A stretch of 33,819 nt of DNA from Flavobacteriia bacterium (GCA_004293045.1 RDXY01000018.1:1-33819), one strand, 5' to 3'. Shown: positions 16,078 to 24,171, counted from the first letter of the stretch. Numbers and translations: made by a program. The notes: generated by a model from the letters alone, not told the origin.

Positions 16078-16102
16078 AAAATCTAAATAGTTGAAAATCA
16101 AA

Positions 16103-16579
16103 ATGAATAAAGTAATTGCTTTTTTTCTAATATTCTTACTGCAATCGTGCCAGTTTTTTGATAAGAAAGTGCCAGATGAAAACGTATTATTAGAACAAGA
16201 ACTCAGAAAAATAAATTGGGAACAAGTAGACGAATTTCCATCTTTTACAGCTTGTGATTCCTTGTCTGATACGTACAGCAAACAAACTTGTTTTTACGAA
16301 ACACTTTCTACTCAATTGCATTCTAAATTGAAGGATGATAGTATTGCAAAATTGTTTCCGCAATTAGATACCATTCAGGTAAAAGTAACTATTTCTTCTA
16401 ATTCTGATGTTAATTTTGAAGCTATTATTTCGGATTCAATTGCCTATAATAAAATCCAATTAGACAGTATTTTTCAATTGCGATTAACCGATTTTCCTAA
16501 AATTAATCCTGCCATAAAAAGAGGCGTTCCAGTAAAATCAGAATTTCAATTACCAGTAGTTTTACAGAAAGAAGAATAA
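16103..16579 (+). CDS. Small lipoprotein, TonB-C-terminus-like
   Basis: A 158-residue lipoprotein: hydrophobic N-terminus ending in the lipobox LLQSC, so about 140 residues face the periplasm or surface. The mature part has paired Cys in FTACDSLSDTYSKQTCFY and ends with FPKINPAIKRGVPVKSEFQLPVVLQ, resembling the last strands of TonB C-terminal domains (PA.KRG.PV...F.LP). The usual N-terminal membrane anchor and proline-rich span of TonB are absent, so it is not a standard energy transducer. The ATG at 16103 directly starts the signal peptide; a TTG at 16091 is less likely. It is convergent with the flippase-like gene, 13 nt apart. Function unknown. Confidence 0.7.
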   Translation: MNKVIAFFLIFLLQSCQFFDKKVPDENVLLEQELRKINWEQVDEFPSFTACDSLSDTYSKQTCFYETLSTQLHSKLKDDSIAKLFPQLDTIQVKVTISSNSDVNFEAIISDSIAYNKIQLDSIFQLRLTDFPKINPAIKRGVPVKSEFQLPVVLQKEE

Positions 16580-16592
16580 ACTTTGTGGAGTA

Positions 16593-17510
16593 TTAATTTC
16601 TTTTCGGTTTAAAAATCAATACAAAATAACTCCCAATTAGTACGGGTAACACTACATTTGCCATCCACATAAAAGTGCTGATGAATAAAACAATGTAATC
16701 GTCAATATTTAATTTATTAAAAAACCAAATGGCGACACTTCCTTTTACTACAAAATCTAAAAATTGAAAAGATGGTAAAGAACTGGCAATAAAATATACT
16801 GCAGTTATGGTAGCCATTAACGTAAAATAATCAATTTTTACTCCAAATAACAAAAACAAAAAGTAATATTGGTGCGAGAAGGTTATATATCTTGCAATAG
16901 CTAACCACATGTTTTTTCTGTGAATTTCCTTTGGAATTTCTGTAATTTTCTCAATAAATAATTGAACAGAATAGCCTTTTATAGTAGCGTTTTTTGTTAA
17001 AAATAAAAAGCTAACTAGTAGTAGTACAATGAATAAAATAATTAAAAAAGAGTAACTATAACCCAAGTATAAAAGGCCAGTTAATCCAAAAAAAATAGCA
17101 ATAATTAATTGAATTCCATTACAAATTACATTTAAAAACAATATTTTTTTAGTTTCAGATTTTGGAAAATAAAGTGCTTTTCCGGCATATTCTCCAATTC
17201 CATTTGGAGTAAATAATCCGGCAGTTACACCCGCTAAAACTTGTTTTGTTGCCGTGTAAAGCGAAATTTTTTCAACTACCTCAACTAAATTCTGCCATTT
17301 TAAAATTTCTAAAAAACGGTTTAAAAAACTAAATCCTAACATAAAAATTAACCACGAAATAGTAAATTTTTCTTGTAAGATTCCTGAAAATTGATGCCAA
17401 CTTAACTTGTTGTCATTTGCTAATTTTTCATATATGAAATAAAAAGCACCAAAAACAATTGTGAGTTTGATTATAAGTGTAAGATATTGTTTAATTTTGT
17501 TTGAAATCAT
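16593..17510 (-). CDS. Flippase-like / lysylphosphatidylglycerol synthase TM-domain family protein
   Basis: A 305-residue polytopic membrane protein with about eight hydrophobic helices. It looks like the LPG_synthase_TM (PF03706, AglD/MprF N-terminal) family: FLEILKWQNLVEVV, then GVTAGLFTPNGIGEYAGKALYFPK, whose T-P-x-x-x-G-E-y pattern is the family's best-conserved motif, and SSLPSFQFLDFVVKGSVAIWFF later. There is no C-terminal aminoacyl-transfer domain, so it is not MprF; such short members are thought to move lipids or lipid-linked sugars. The ATG at 17510 is chosen over a TTG at 17525. It stands alone and divergent from ruvC. Confidence 0.78.
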   Translation of the reverse strand: MISNKIKQYLTLIIKLTIVFGAFYFIYEKLANDNKLSWHQFSGILQEKFTISWLIFMLGFSFLNRFLEILKWQNLVEVVEKISLYTATKQVLAGVTAGLFTPNGIGEYAGKALYFPKSETKKILFLNVICNGIQLIIAIFFGLTGLLYLGYSYSFLIILFIVLLLVSFLFLTKNATIKGYSVQLFIEKITEIPKEIHRKNMWLAIARYITFSHQYYFLFLLFGVKIDYFTLMATITAVYFIASSLPSFQFLDFVVKGSVAIWFFNKLNIDDYIVLFISTFMWMANVVLPVLIGSYFVLIFKPKRN

Positions 17511-17563
17511 TTTGCAAAGAAACAAAACTTTGAACTTGAATCCTTAAACCTGAAACAAAAATT

Positions 17564-18118
17564 TTGTCAAACGAACGCATCATTCTCGGTATCGATCCAG
17601 GGACTACTATTATGGGTTTCGGACTCATTCGTGTGGTCAATAAAAAAATGGAGTTTATTCAGTTAAACGAATTACAACTTAGTAAAATGGACGATCATTA
17701 TATGAAGTTGAAACGAATTTTTGAACGAACTATCGAATTAATTGACACCTATCATCCAGACGAAATTGCCATTGAAGCGCCATTTTTTGGAAAGAACGTG
17801 CAATCAATGCTAAAATTAGGTAGAGCGCAAGGAGTAGCTATGGCTGCAGGTTTATCAAGAGAAATACCAATTACGGAATACGAACCCAAGAAAATAAAAA
17901 TGGCCATTACCGGAAATGGAAATGCCAGTAAAGAACAAGTTGCAAAAATGTTGCAACAATTATTAGGACTTAAAACGTTACCAAAAAATTTAGATTCTAC
18001 AGATGGTTTAGCTGCTGCGGTTTGTCATTTTTTTAATACTGGAAAAGTGGTGGGAACCACAAGCTATTCCGGTTGGGATGCTTTTGTGAAGAATAATGAA
18101 GATAAAATTAGAAAATGA
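17564..18118 (+). CDS. ruvC: Holliday junction resolvase RuvC
   Basis: A 184-residue endonuclease that cuts four-way junctions with RuvAB. The acidic catalytic residues are in place: D11 in [13 protein letters not shown]71 in [10 protein letters not shown], and D144 and D147 in [14 protein letters not shown]. Length fits the family. The only plausible start is TTG at 17564: the protein begins [12 protein letters not shown], which matches usual RuvC N-termini, and no in-frame ATG or GTG lies close before the first catalytic strand. The next gene, hemW, starts 63 nt later on the same strand. The flippase-like gene diverges 53 nt upstream. Confidence 0.95.
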   Translation: MSNERIILGIDPGTTIMGFGLIRVVNKKMEFIQLNELQLSKMDDHYMKLKRIFERTIELIDTYHPDEIAIEAPFFGKNVQSMLKLGRAQGVAMAAGLSREIPITEYEPKKIKMAITGNGNASKEQVAKMLQQLLGLKTLPKNLDSTDGLAAAVCHFFNTGKVVGTTSYSGWDAFVKNNEDKIRK

Positions 18119-18181
18119 GAAAATGGGTCAATTTAAAAAGAAATAAATAGAAGTATCAAATTTTCAAAGTATCTAATTAAA

Positions 18182-19315
18182 ATGAGCGGCATCTACATCC
18201 ACATCCCTTTTTGCAAGCAAGCGTGTCATTATTGCGATTTTCATTTTTCTACTTCAATGAAGAAGAAAGAAGAAATGGTGTTGGCTTTGGTGAAAGAATT
18301 GGAATTTCGTAAAGACGAATTTCAAAATGAAGTAGTTGAAACTATTTATTTTGGAGGAGGCACACCAAGCGTATTGTCAATTAACGATTTCCAATTTTTG
18401 ATTGACGCGGTTTACCAAAATTATCAAGTAGTTGATAAGCCAGAAATTACTTTTGAAGCCAATCCAGATGATTTGGATGAAGAAATAATTATTCAATATG
18501 CCAATTCGCCAATAAACCGATTATCTATTGGTGTTCAGTCCTTTTTTGATGATGATTTACAACTGATGAATCGCGCACACAATTCGGAAGAAGCCAAAAA
18601 ATGTTTAGCAGTTGCAACTCAATATTTCGACAATATTTCTATTGATTTAATTTACGGAATGCCAAATATGAGTACTGAGAAATGGCTAAAAAACATTGAA
18701 ACGGCACTAAGTTTTACTATTCCACATATTTCCAGTTATGCCTTAACGGTAGAACCCAAAACAGCATTGCATAAAATGATAAAATCGGGCACCATTTCTA
18801 CCTTGGATGATGATTTAGCGCAACAACATTTTCATATTCTAATAGATAAATTACAAGAAAACGGATTTGTGCACTACGAATTATCGAATTTTGGAAAACC
18901 AAATTACTTTTCAAAAAATAACTCCGCTTATTGGTTAGGTAAAAAATACATTGGAATTGGTCCGTCTGCGCATAGTTTTAATGGAAAAAGTAGAAGTTGG
19001 AATGTATCAAATAATTCCTTGTATTTAAAAGCAATTGCAGAAAATAAAGTCCCATCCGAAACGGAAATTTTATCAAAAACGGATCAGTATAATGAATATA
19101 TTATGACGGGTTTACGAACCATTTGGGGTGTTTCTTTAGAAAAAATTGAAACCGAATTTGGAAGTAACTATTTAGAGTATTTGCAGCAACAAGCAGAAAA
19201 ATTTATTTCAGATAATTTGTTAGAAGTTGAAAATACTATTTTAAAAACTACTAAAAAAGGAAAATTTCTAAGCGATGGCATCGCAAGTGATTTGTTTTTG
19301 CTAAATTTGAAATAG
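18182..19315 (+). CDS. hemW: Radical SAM heme chaperone HemW
   Basis: A 377-residue radical SAM protein. The cluster motif is C11-KQA-C15-HY-C18-DF near the N-terminus, followed by YFGGGTPS and RLSIGVQSF. HemW proteins resemble the anaerobic coproporphyrinogen oxidase HemN but bind and deliver heme. The early start (MSGIYIHIPFC) and the absence of the longer HemN N-terminal part support HemW. The HNxxYW motif linked to heme binding in studied HemW appears here as NNSAYW, with Asn in place of His. The stop codon is followed at once by the left repeat of the GxxExxY cassette. Confidence 0.93.
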   Translation: MSGIYIHIPFCKQACHYCDFHFSTSMKKKEEMVLALVKELEFRKDEFQNEVVETIYFGGGTPSVLSINDFQFLIDAVYQNYQVVDKPEITFEANPDDLDEEIIIQYANSPINRLSIGVQSFFDDDLQLMNRAHNSEEAKKCLAVATQYFDNISIDLIYGMPNMSTEKWLKNIETALSFTIPHISSYALTVEPKTALHKMIKSGTISTLDDDLAQQHFHILIDKLQENGFVHYELSNFGKPNYFSKNNSAYWLGKKYIGIGPSAHSFNGKSRSWNVSNNSLYLKAIAENKVPSETEILSKTDQYNEYIMTGLRTIWGVSLEKIETEFGSNYLEYLQQQAEKFISDNLLEVENTILKTTKKGKFLSDGIASDLFLLNLK

Positions 19316-19355
19316 TTTAACCGCAAGGTTCGCAATGTGAAGCGCAAAGCTCACG
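19316..19355 (+). repeat. Left inverted-repeat arm of the GxxExxY cassette
   Basis: CGCAA units begin at 19322, 19331 and 19343, with a degenerate fourth at 19352 (steps 9, 12, 9). The block at 19322 recurs at 19343, 21 nt on, with 10 of 14 bases equal and all differences transitions. Confidence 0.75.
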
Positions 19356-19380
19356 ATTTTTATAAGCCAAAATAATTAAT

Positions 19381-19758
19381 ATGACAGAAAACGAATTATC
19401 AAGAATTGTTTTTGATGCAGCATTAAGAGTACATCAGAATTTAGGTCCAGGACTTTTAGAAAGTGCCTATGAAGAATGTTTATTTTTTGAATTAAATAAA
19501 ACGGGATTAAAAGTTGAGAAACAAAAAGCGTTACCTCTTATTTATGAAGAAATAAAATTAGATATTGGTTATAGACTAGATATTATTTTAGAAGACAAAT
19601 TAATTATTGAAATTAAATCAGTTGAAAGTTTAAATGACGTCCATTTTGCACAATTATTAACGTATTTAAAATTAACAAATTGTAAATTAGGTATACTAAT
19701 TAACTTCAATGTGAGATTAGTAAAAGATGGAATAAAGAGAATAGCAAATAAACTTTAA
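19381..19758 (+). CDS. GxxExxY protein (PD-(D/E)XK nuclease-like, PDDEXK_3)
   Basis: A 125-residue soluble protein, full length for its family. The naming motif is G24-LL-E27-SA-Y30. The PD-(D/E)XK core seems intact: D67 in YRLDIIL and E77-I-K79 in IIEIKSV, followed by HFAQLLTYLKLTNCKLGILINF. Members are suspected nucleases, frequently present in several copies per genome, with no proven role. The ATG at 19381 follows the left repeat arm by 25 nt, and the stop is seven nt before the right arm. The cassette separates hemW from the cyclase gene. Confidence 0.92.
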   Translation: MTENELSRIVFDAALRVHQNLGPGLLESAYEECLFFELNKTGLKVEKQKALPLIYEEIKLDIGYRLDIILEDKLIIEIKSVESLNDVHFAQLLTYLKLTNCKLGILINFNVRLVKDGIKRIANKL

Positions 19759-19762
19759 AAAT

Positions 19763-19805
19763 CTTTGCGAACCTTGCGAAATACTTTGCGAGCTTTGCGG
19801 TTAAA
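19763..19805 (+). repeat. Right inverted-repeat arm of the GxxExxY cassette
   Basis: TTGCG units begin at 19765, 19774, 19786 and 19795 (steps 9, 12, 9), mirroring the left arm. The 17-nt block at 19763 recurs at 19784, 21 nt on, with 14 equal bases and three transitions. Confidence 0.78.
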
Positions 19806-19809
19806 AAAA

Positions 19810-20571
19810 ATGAAAGCAATAATAAACAACTTCAACATCGACTTATCAAAACCCATTGATATTTCTTTGCCTTTATCTAATACAGATGCCAATCCCATAG
19901 CTTGGTATATTGAAAAACCGATAATTGAACCCGTAACTTTTGAAAATTGGATAGGAAAAGTAACTGAAGGAAGTTCTACCAATTTCAACAATATATTTTT
20001 CAATCCGCACGGACACGGTACGCATACCGAATGTTTAGGACATATTACCCATGATTTTTATTCAATCAATCAGTGTTTAAAGCACTTTTTTTATATGGCG
20101 GAACTAGTTTCTATTTCACCAGAAGAAAGAAATGACGACTTTGTAATTACGAAAAGTCAAATTGAGAATTCTTTACATGGAAAAACACCAGAGGCCCTTA
20201 TCATTAGAACGCTACCAAATAGTTCAGATAAAAAATCTAAAAACTATTCGCATACCAATCCGCCTTATTTGTTAGAAGAAGCGGCAGTTTATATTCGAGA
20301 AATCGGAATCAAACACCTTCTTATCGATTTACCAAGTGTAGACAGAGAAGAAGATGAAGGAAAGTTACTCGCTCACAAAGCGTTTTGGAATGTAAAAAAT
20401 ACGACAATTTTAAACGATGATGCGCGTCTAGAGTGCACAATCACAGAACTAATTTATGTTAACGATTCCGTTTCTGACGGTACCTATTTATTGAATTTGC
20501 AAATTGCTTCTTTTGAAAATGATGCTTCGCCTTCTAAGCCAATTCTATATAGTTTAGAAGCTATTCTCTAA
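19810..20571 (+). CDS. Cyclase-family metal-dependent hydrolase (kynurenine formamidase-like)
   Basis: A 253-residue cytoplasmic protein of the cyclase family (PF04199). The metal-site motif is HGHGTHTECLGHI (residues 67-79), the family's HxxGTHxDxPxH pattern with Glu at the Asp position, preceded by the opening DISLPLS. LLIDLPSVDREEDEG later is a second conserved block. Relatives include kynurenine formamidase and other amide or ring hydrolases; no kynurenine-pathway gene is nearby, so the substrate is open. The ATG at 19810 is chosen: an in-frame TTG at 19765 would translate the repeat arm as a basic peptide. The next gene follows after 24 nt, so the two are likely co-transcribed. Confidence 0.85.
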   Translation: MKAIINNFNIDLSKPIDISLPLSNTDANPIAWYIEKPIIEPVTFENWIGKVTEGSSTNFNNIFFNPHGHGTHTECLGHITHDFYSINQCLKHFFYMAELVSISPEERNDDFVITKSQIENSLHGKTPEALIIRTLPNSSDKKSKNYSHTNPPYLLEEAAVYIREIGIKHLLIDLPSVDREEDEGKLLAHKAFWNVKNTTILNDDARLECTITELIYVNDSVSDGTYLLNLQIASFENDASPSKPILYSLEAIL

Positions 20572-20595
20572 TTACTTATTACGAATCACTCAAAA

Positions 20596-20967
20596 ATGAA
20601 CATCCAACAACTATACGAATTTTGCCTATCTAAAAAAGGAGTAACCGAACATTTTCCGTTTGATGAAGATACTTTGGTGTTTAAGGTAGGTGGGAAAATG
20701 TTTTGTCTAACATCCTTAAAACAATGGGAATGTAACGAGCCAAGTTTAAATTTAAAATGCGATCCTGACCAAGCAGAAGCACTTCGAGCCGAATACGAAG
20801 CAGTACATCCTGGATATCATATGAGTAAAAAACATTGGAATACAATAGATTTTAATTCTGATGTGAATGATAAAACGATGTGTCAGTTTATTAATGACTC
20901 GTACGATTTGGTTTTTAAGAGTTTGACTAAAAAAATTCAATCAGAAATTAAAGAATCTGATAATTAG
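20596..20967 (+). CDS. MmcQ/YjbR family protein
   Basis: A 123-residue soluble protein of the YjbR/MmcQ family (double-wing DNA-binding-like fold). Family features are an N-terminal LYEFCLSKKGVTEHFPFDEDTLVFKVGGKMF, then LNLKCDPDQAEALRAEY, and HPGYHMSKKHWNTIDF towards the end. Members are called DNA-binding by fold similarity, but biological roles are unproven. It follows the cyclase gene closely on the same strand. The start ATG gives the usual N-terminus. Confidence 0.88.
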   Translation: MNIQQLYEFCLSKKGVTEHFPFDEDTLVFKVGGKMFCLTSLKQWECNEPSLNLKCDPDQAEALRAEYEAVHPGYHMSKKHWNTIDFNSDVNDKTMCQFINDSYDLVFKSLTKKIQSEIKESDN

Positions 20968-21018
20968 GCATTACTTTTGATACTTTATTTCTCACAATTA
21001 ACTTTTAAACTAATTATA

Positions 21019-21687
21019 ATGATTGATAATTTAAAAAAAATATTAAACGAAGACCAAGATCCAAAAGCGATTGAAAAAATAACGTCTAAATTAGAAAATT
21101 TATTAATGTCTAATGAAGAGGTCGGTTATATTGCGGTTCAAAAAAAACCAGCAATTACAGTTTTCCCTGATAGTATAGTGGTGACAAATAAACGTATTAT
21201 TTTATGCAAACCTAAAAATTTAGGATTGTCCATGGAATTTATGGATTATGATTGGGATGATATTGCTGGGACATTTGTAAAAGAAGGTTTTTTAGGTGCT
21301 GATTTTTCTTTTTCAACCAAAACAGATTTAACACATACGGTAGAATATTTACCAAAAAATCAAGCACGAAAATTGTATACGTTTGCTAAAGAACAATTGG
21401 ATATTTTGAAAAATGGGGTTGCAACAAACTTAAATTCGATTTCAAATACTTCCGTTGAAGTGGAAGAGGTTTTAACAGAAGAAGTTACTCATTTTGCAGA
21501 AATCATTCCTGTAGTTCAAGACACAGAATTAGAAGAACCAATACCTTCTCATGAGAAAAAGCTATCCGAATTTACTAAAGAGGAATTATTTGACAAGCTT
21601 AATAATTATAAAAAATTGTTAGACAATGGATTAATACTTCAAGGCGAATATGATAAATTAAAAAATGAAATTTTACCATTTTTGTAA
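21019..21687 (+). CDS. PH domain protein with C-terminal SHOCT domain
   Basis: A 222-residue soluble protein. After a helical start (about 1-40), a bacterial PH-like domain runs to about 130: EVGYIAVQKKPAITVFPDSIVVTNKRIILCKP, then the MDYDWDDIAGTFVKEGFLGADFSF segment. An acidic linker rich in Glu and Val follows. The C-terminus, LSEFTKEELFDKLNNYKKLLDNGLI and EYDKLKNEIL, is a SHOCT (short C-terminal) oligomerisation motif. No catalytic site is visible. The ATG at 21019 is chosen over an upstream TTG-type start that would add a short hydrophobic stretch of poor quality. Role unknown. Confidence 0.8.
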   Translation: MIDNLKKILNEDQDPKAIEKITSKLENLLMSNEEVGYIAVQKKPAITVFPDSIVVTNKRIILCKPKNLGLSMEFMDYDWDDIAGTFVKEGFLGADFSFSTKTDLTHTVEYLPKNQARKLYTFAKEQLDILKNGVATNLNSISNTSVEVEEVLTEEVTHFAEIIPVVQDTELEEPIPSHEKKLSEFTKEELFDKLNNYKKLLDNGLILQGEYDKLKNEILPFL

Positions 21688-21744
21688 AAAATCACATTTT
21701 ATAAAAAAAATAAATTTATTTCAATTATTTTTTTACCTATCTAG

Positions 21745-21774
21745 TTGATTTTCAAAATAATTTTATTATTATTG
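21745..21774 (+). promoter_or_regulatory. Likely promoter of the Omp28-like gene
   Basis: TTG (21745-21747), 19 nt, TATTATTG (21767-21774), one mismatch to the -7 consensus; the ATG follows at 21800. Confidence 0.4.
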
Positions 21775-21799
21775 TAATGAAATTACTAAAACTAAAAAT

Positions 21800-23602
21800 A
21801 TGAAAAAAATTACTTTAATTGTTTTATTATTTGCAGCATTTCAGATGAATGCGCAAGTTGTAATGTCTGAAAACTTTGATGCAGCATTAAATTGGTCTGT
21901 TGTTAGATTATCAGGTACATCTACAAATGCAGGATGGACAAATGTTCAAGTTGGAACAAATCCTGATTGTTCTCCATATGTTGGTGCAGGTATGGCAAAA
22001 TTCGCTTCATATGATGTAGCTGCAGGTAACGTATTCGCATTAACATCACCTTCATTTACCTTAACTGGTTCCAACTACTATTCTGTGAAATTTGCAATGT
22101 ACCGTGATAATGGTTATAATACAGATGCTGATAAAGTAGAAGTTCACATTGTACCAACCGCTACTACTTTGCCTTCAGCTTCAACATTATTAGGTACTGT
22201 TAATAGATCTATGGCACTTTCACCAGTTGTAACGGCAGAAGGTTGGTATATATATCAATTTAATATACCTGCTGCAACAGCTGGCGCTAGATTTATTAGA
22301 TTAGTGGCAACATCACAATATGGTAATAATACATTCGTAGATGCTGTATCAGTTCAACAATTAGGTTCTAATGATTTAGGTATGCAAAATATTGCATTAG
22401 GTTCAACAATTATTGGAAATACACCTTCTGCAATTACAGGTTCTTTCAGAAATAACGGTTTCAGTGTTGTAAATACAGCAACATTAAATTGGCAAGTAAA
22501 TAATGGTACAATTTATACTCAAAATTTAACGGGTTTAAATTTAGCTGCAGGTAGTAGTTATAATTTTTCTCATGCAACTACATGGACCCCAACACCAGGA
22601 AATTACACCTTGAAAGTATGGGTAACTAATCCAAATGGTTCTGTAGATAATACACCTGATAATGAAGCAACAAAAATAATTAGGGTTGCAAGTAATTCTA
22701 CCGCTAGAAAACCATTATTGGAAAAATTTACAAGTTCTACATGTGGACCTTGTGCCTCATTTAACACCAATTTGTTCTCTCCATATTACAGTACAAATTC
22801 AACAAATGTTTCGTTAATTAATTATCAAGTTAATTGGCCTGGAAATGGTGATCCATATTATACTGCAGAAGTTGGTGTTAGAAGAGCGTTTTATGATGTT
22901 TCAGCAGCCCCAACATTGTTTATTGACTCTAAAGCTTCTGGAAGCGGTTCTACAGCTGGTCTTGAGGCTGAAGTAAATGGATACGCAGCAATTCCTGGAT
23001 ATTTTCTTGTTTCCGCAACAAAAAATTTAGTTGGTAGTGTTATGAGTGTTACTGTAAATACAACACCATATTTAACTGGAAATTATAGATTATATGTTGC
23101 TGTAGTTGAAAAAATAACTACTGGTAATGTTGCAACTAATGGAGAAACATCTTTTAAGAATGTTTTTATGAAAATGATGCCAGATGCAAATGGTACTATA
23201 TTAAATTGTACAGCAAACACACCGATTTCTACTGGATTATCAGTTAATTTATCGGCGACAAATATTGAAGAATATACTGATTTAGATGTGATTGTTTTTA
23301 TTCAAGATTACGACACTAAAGAAATAATGAATTCAGCAGTAGCAACACAACAATTATCTAGCACTTCTTTTGAAGTAGCTAAAATTAAGGTTTTTCCTAA
23401 TCCTTCAAACGGAATATTTACAATTGATACAACTTTACCAACAGAAATTAATGTTGTGGATGTTACAGGAAAAGAAGTTTATAAGGCTTCAAATATCACA
23501 AATCAATCCTCAATAAACATGGCTAGTTTGCAAAAAGGCGTTTACTTGTTAAAAATGAAAAACGAATTAGGAGAACAAACGGAAAAAATAATAATCAAAT
23601 AA
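21800..23602 (+). CDS. Omp28-related T9SS-secreted protein with thioredoxin-like domain
   Basis: A 600-residue exported protein. Signal peptide (about 1-19, cut after FQMNAQ) is followed by a jellyroll-like domain beginning SENFDAALNWSV (choice-of-anchor type), a CARDB-like beta domain (about 195-295), and an Omp28-type thioredoxin-fold domain starting KPLLEKFTSSTCGPCASF with the redox pair C315 and C318. The C-terminus is a type A T9SS sorting domain (FPNPSNG near 532, VVDVTGKEVY, LQKGVYLLKM, basic tail). It should be a surface-exposed or released protein. A disulfide-exchange role is possible from the CGPC site but unproven. A lipoprotein gene follows after 11 nt, probably in the same operon. 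Confidence 0.88.
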   Translation: MKKITLIVLLFAAFQMNAQVVMSENFDAALNWSVVRLSGTSTNAGWTNVQVGTNPDCSPYVGAGMAKFASYDVAAGNVFALTSPSFTLTGSNYYSVKFAMYRDNGYNTDADKVEVHIVPTATTLPSASTLLGTVNRSMALSPVVTAEGWYIYQFNIPAATAGARFIRLVATSQYGNNTFVDAVSVQQLGSNDLGMQNIALGSTIIGNTPSAITGSFRNNGFSVVNTATLNWQVNNGTIYTQNLTGLNLAAGSSYNFSHATTWTPTPGNYTLKVWVTNPNGSVDNTPDNEATKIIRVASNSTARKPLLEKFTSSTCGPCASFNTNLFSPYYSTNSTNVSLINYQVNWPGNGDPYYTAEVGVRRAFYDVSAAPTLFIDSKASGSGSTAGLEAEVNGYAAIPGYFLVSATKNLVGSVMSVTVNTTPYLTGNYRLYVAVVEKITTGNVATNGETSFKNVFMKMMPDANGTILNCTANTPISTGLSVNLSATNIEEYTDLDVIVFIQDYDTKEIMNSAVATQQLSSTSFEVAKIKVFPNPSNGIFTIDTTLPTEINVVDVTGKEVYKASNITNQSSINMASLQKGVYLLKMKNELGEQTEKIIIK

Positions 23603-23613
23603 TTTCAAATCAA

Positions 23614-24171
23614 ATGAAAAAATTAATAATGGTATTACTGGTTGCATTTGCTGCAATTGGCTGTTCAAAAGATGAAGTAGGAACTCCTGATGTTACAGAT
23701 ACCAACACCCTAAAAGTATATAATTATCCATCAAATACAGAAATTTTAGATGGCAGTACGATATTGTTTTCTGGCTCAGCAGGTTTAGTTGACCCAACGA
23801 ATGCATTGAAGTTTTATTTTAAAAATACTTCCTCATCTGAAATGAAAGTAAGAATGAGATTAGTATCTATAACAGGTGTGCCAAATACAAGTGGTATTTC
23901 CTTTTGTTATGGGCCTAATGTTAATGATGGTGTTTGTTTACAAGGTTCAGCTTTAACAATTGGGAGTTCGTACCCTAGAAATAATGATGCTCAAATTATT
24001 ATTCCTGCCAATGGTACTGCTGGAACAGGTGGTGCTAATAAATTTCAAAATTCATCTGCTCCCGTTGCTCCAGCAACTGCTGTTTCATATGTTATAGAGG
24101 CGTTTCAACAAGATGCTAGTGGTAATGAAGTAGGCAATAAAGTTAGATTTACTTACAAATATCAACAATAA
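23614..24171 (+). CDS. Lipoprotein next to the Omp28-like gene
   Basis: A 185-residue lipoprotein: signal MKKLIMVLLVAFAAIGC with lipobox AIGC, then SKDE, whose acidic residues after Cys fit the flavobacterial surface-export pattern (not proven). The mature part is beta-rich and Gly/Asn/Thr-rich, with a Cys pair in FCYGPNVNDGVC and a possible single immunoglobulin-like fold. I do not recognise a named family with certainty. Close coupling to the Omp28-like gene (11 nt) and the shared terminator suggest a common surface function, possibly as a partner lipoprotein. Confidence 0.78.
   Translation: MKKLIMVLLVAFAAIGCSKDEVGTPDVTDTNTLKVYNYPSNTEILDGSTILFSGSAGLVDPTNALKFYFKNTSSSEMKVRMRLVSITGVPNTSGISFCYGPNVNDGVCLQGSALTIGSSYPRNNDAQIIIPANGTAGTGGANKFQNSSAPVAPATAVSYVIEAFQQDASGNEVGNKVRFTYKYQQ

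Larger units (their letters stand above)
19316..19805 (+). mobile_element. Inverted-repeat-flanked cassette carrying a GxxExxY gene
   Basis: A 490-bp unit that begins directly after the hemW stop and ends four nt before the next gene's ATG. The arms (19316-19355 and 19766-19805) are imperfect inverted repeats: the outer 11 nt are perfect, and most of the next dozen positions match or would form G-U pairs. The arms are clearly more GC-rich than the surroundings. There is one gene inside, no transposase, and no clear target duplication. The layout parallels the four-helix-bundle cassette at 2474-2883. That it is mobile is inferred. Confidence 0.68.

Noticed and set aside
16103..16579. TonB energy transducer
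   Set aside because: Only a short C-terminal resemblance; it has a lipobox instead of the TonB membrane anchor and no proline-rich linker.
16593..17510. MprF (lysylphosphatidylglycerol synthase)
   Set aside because: Only the membrane flippase-like part is present; the aminoacyl-transfer domain is missing.
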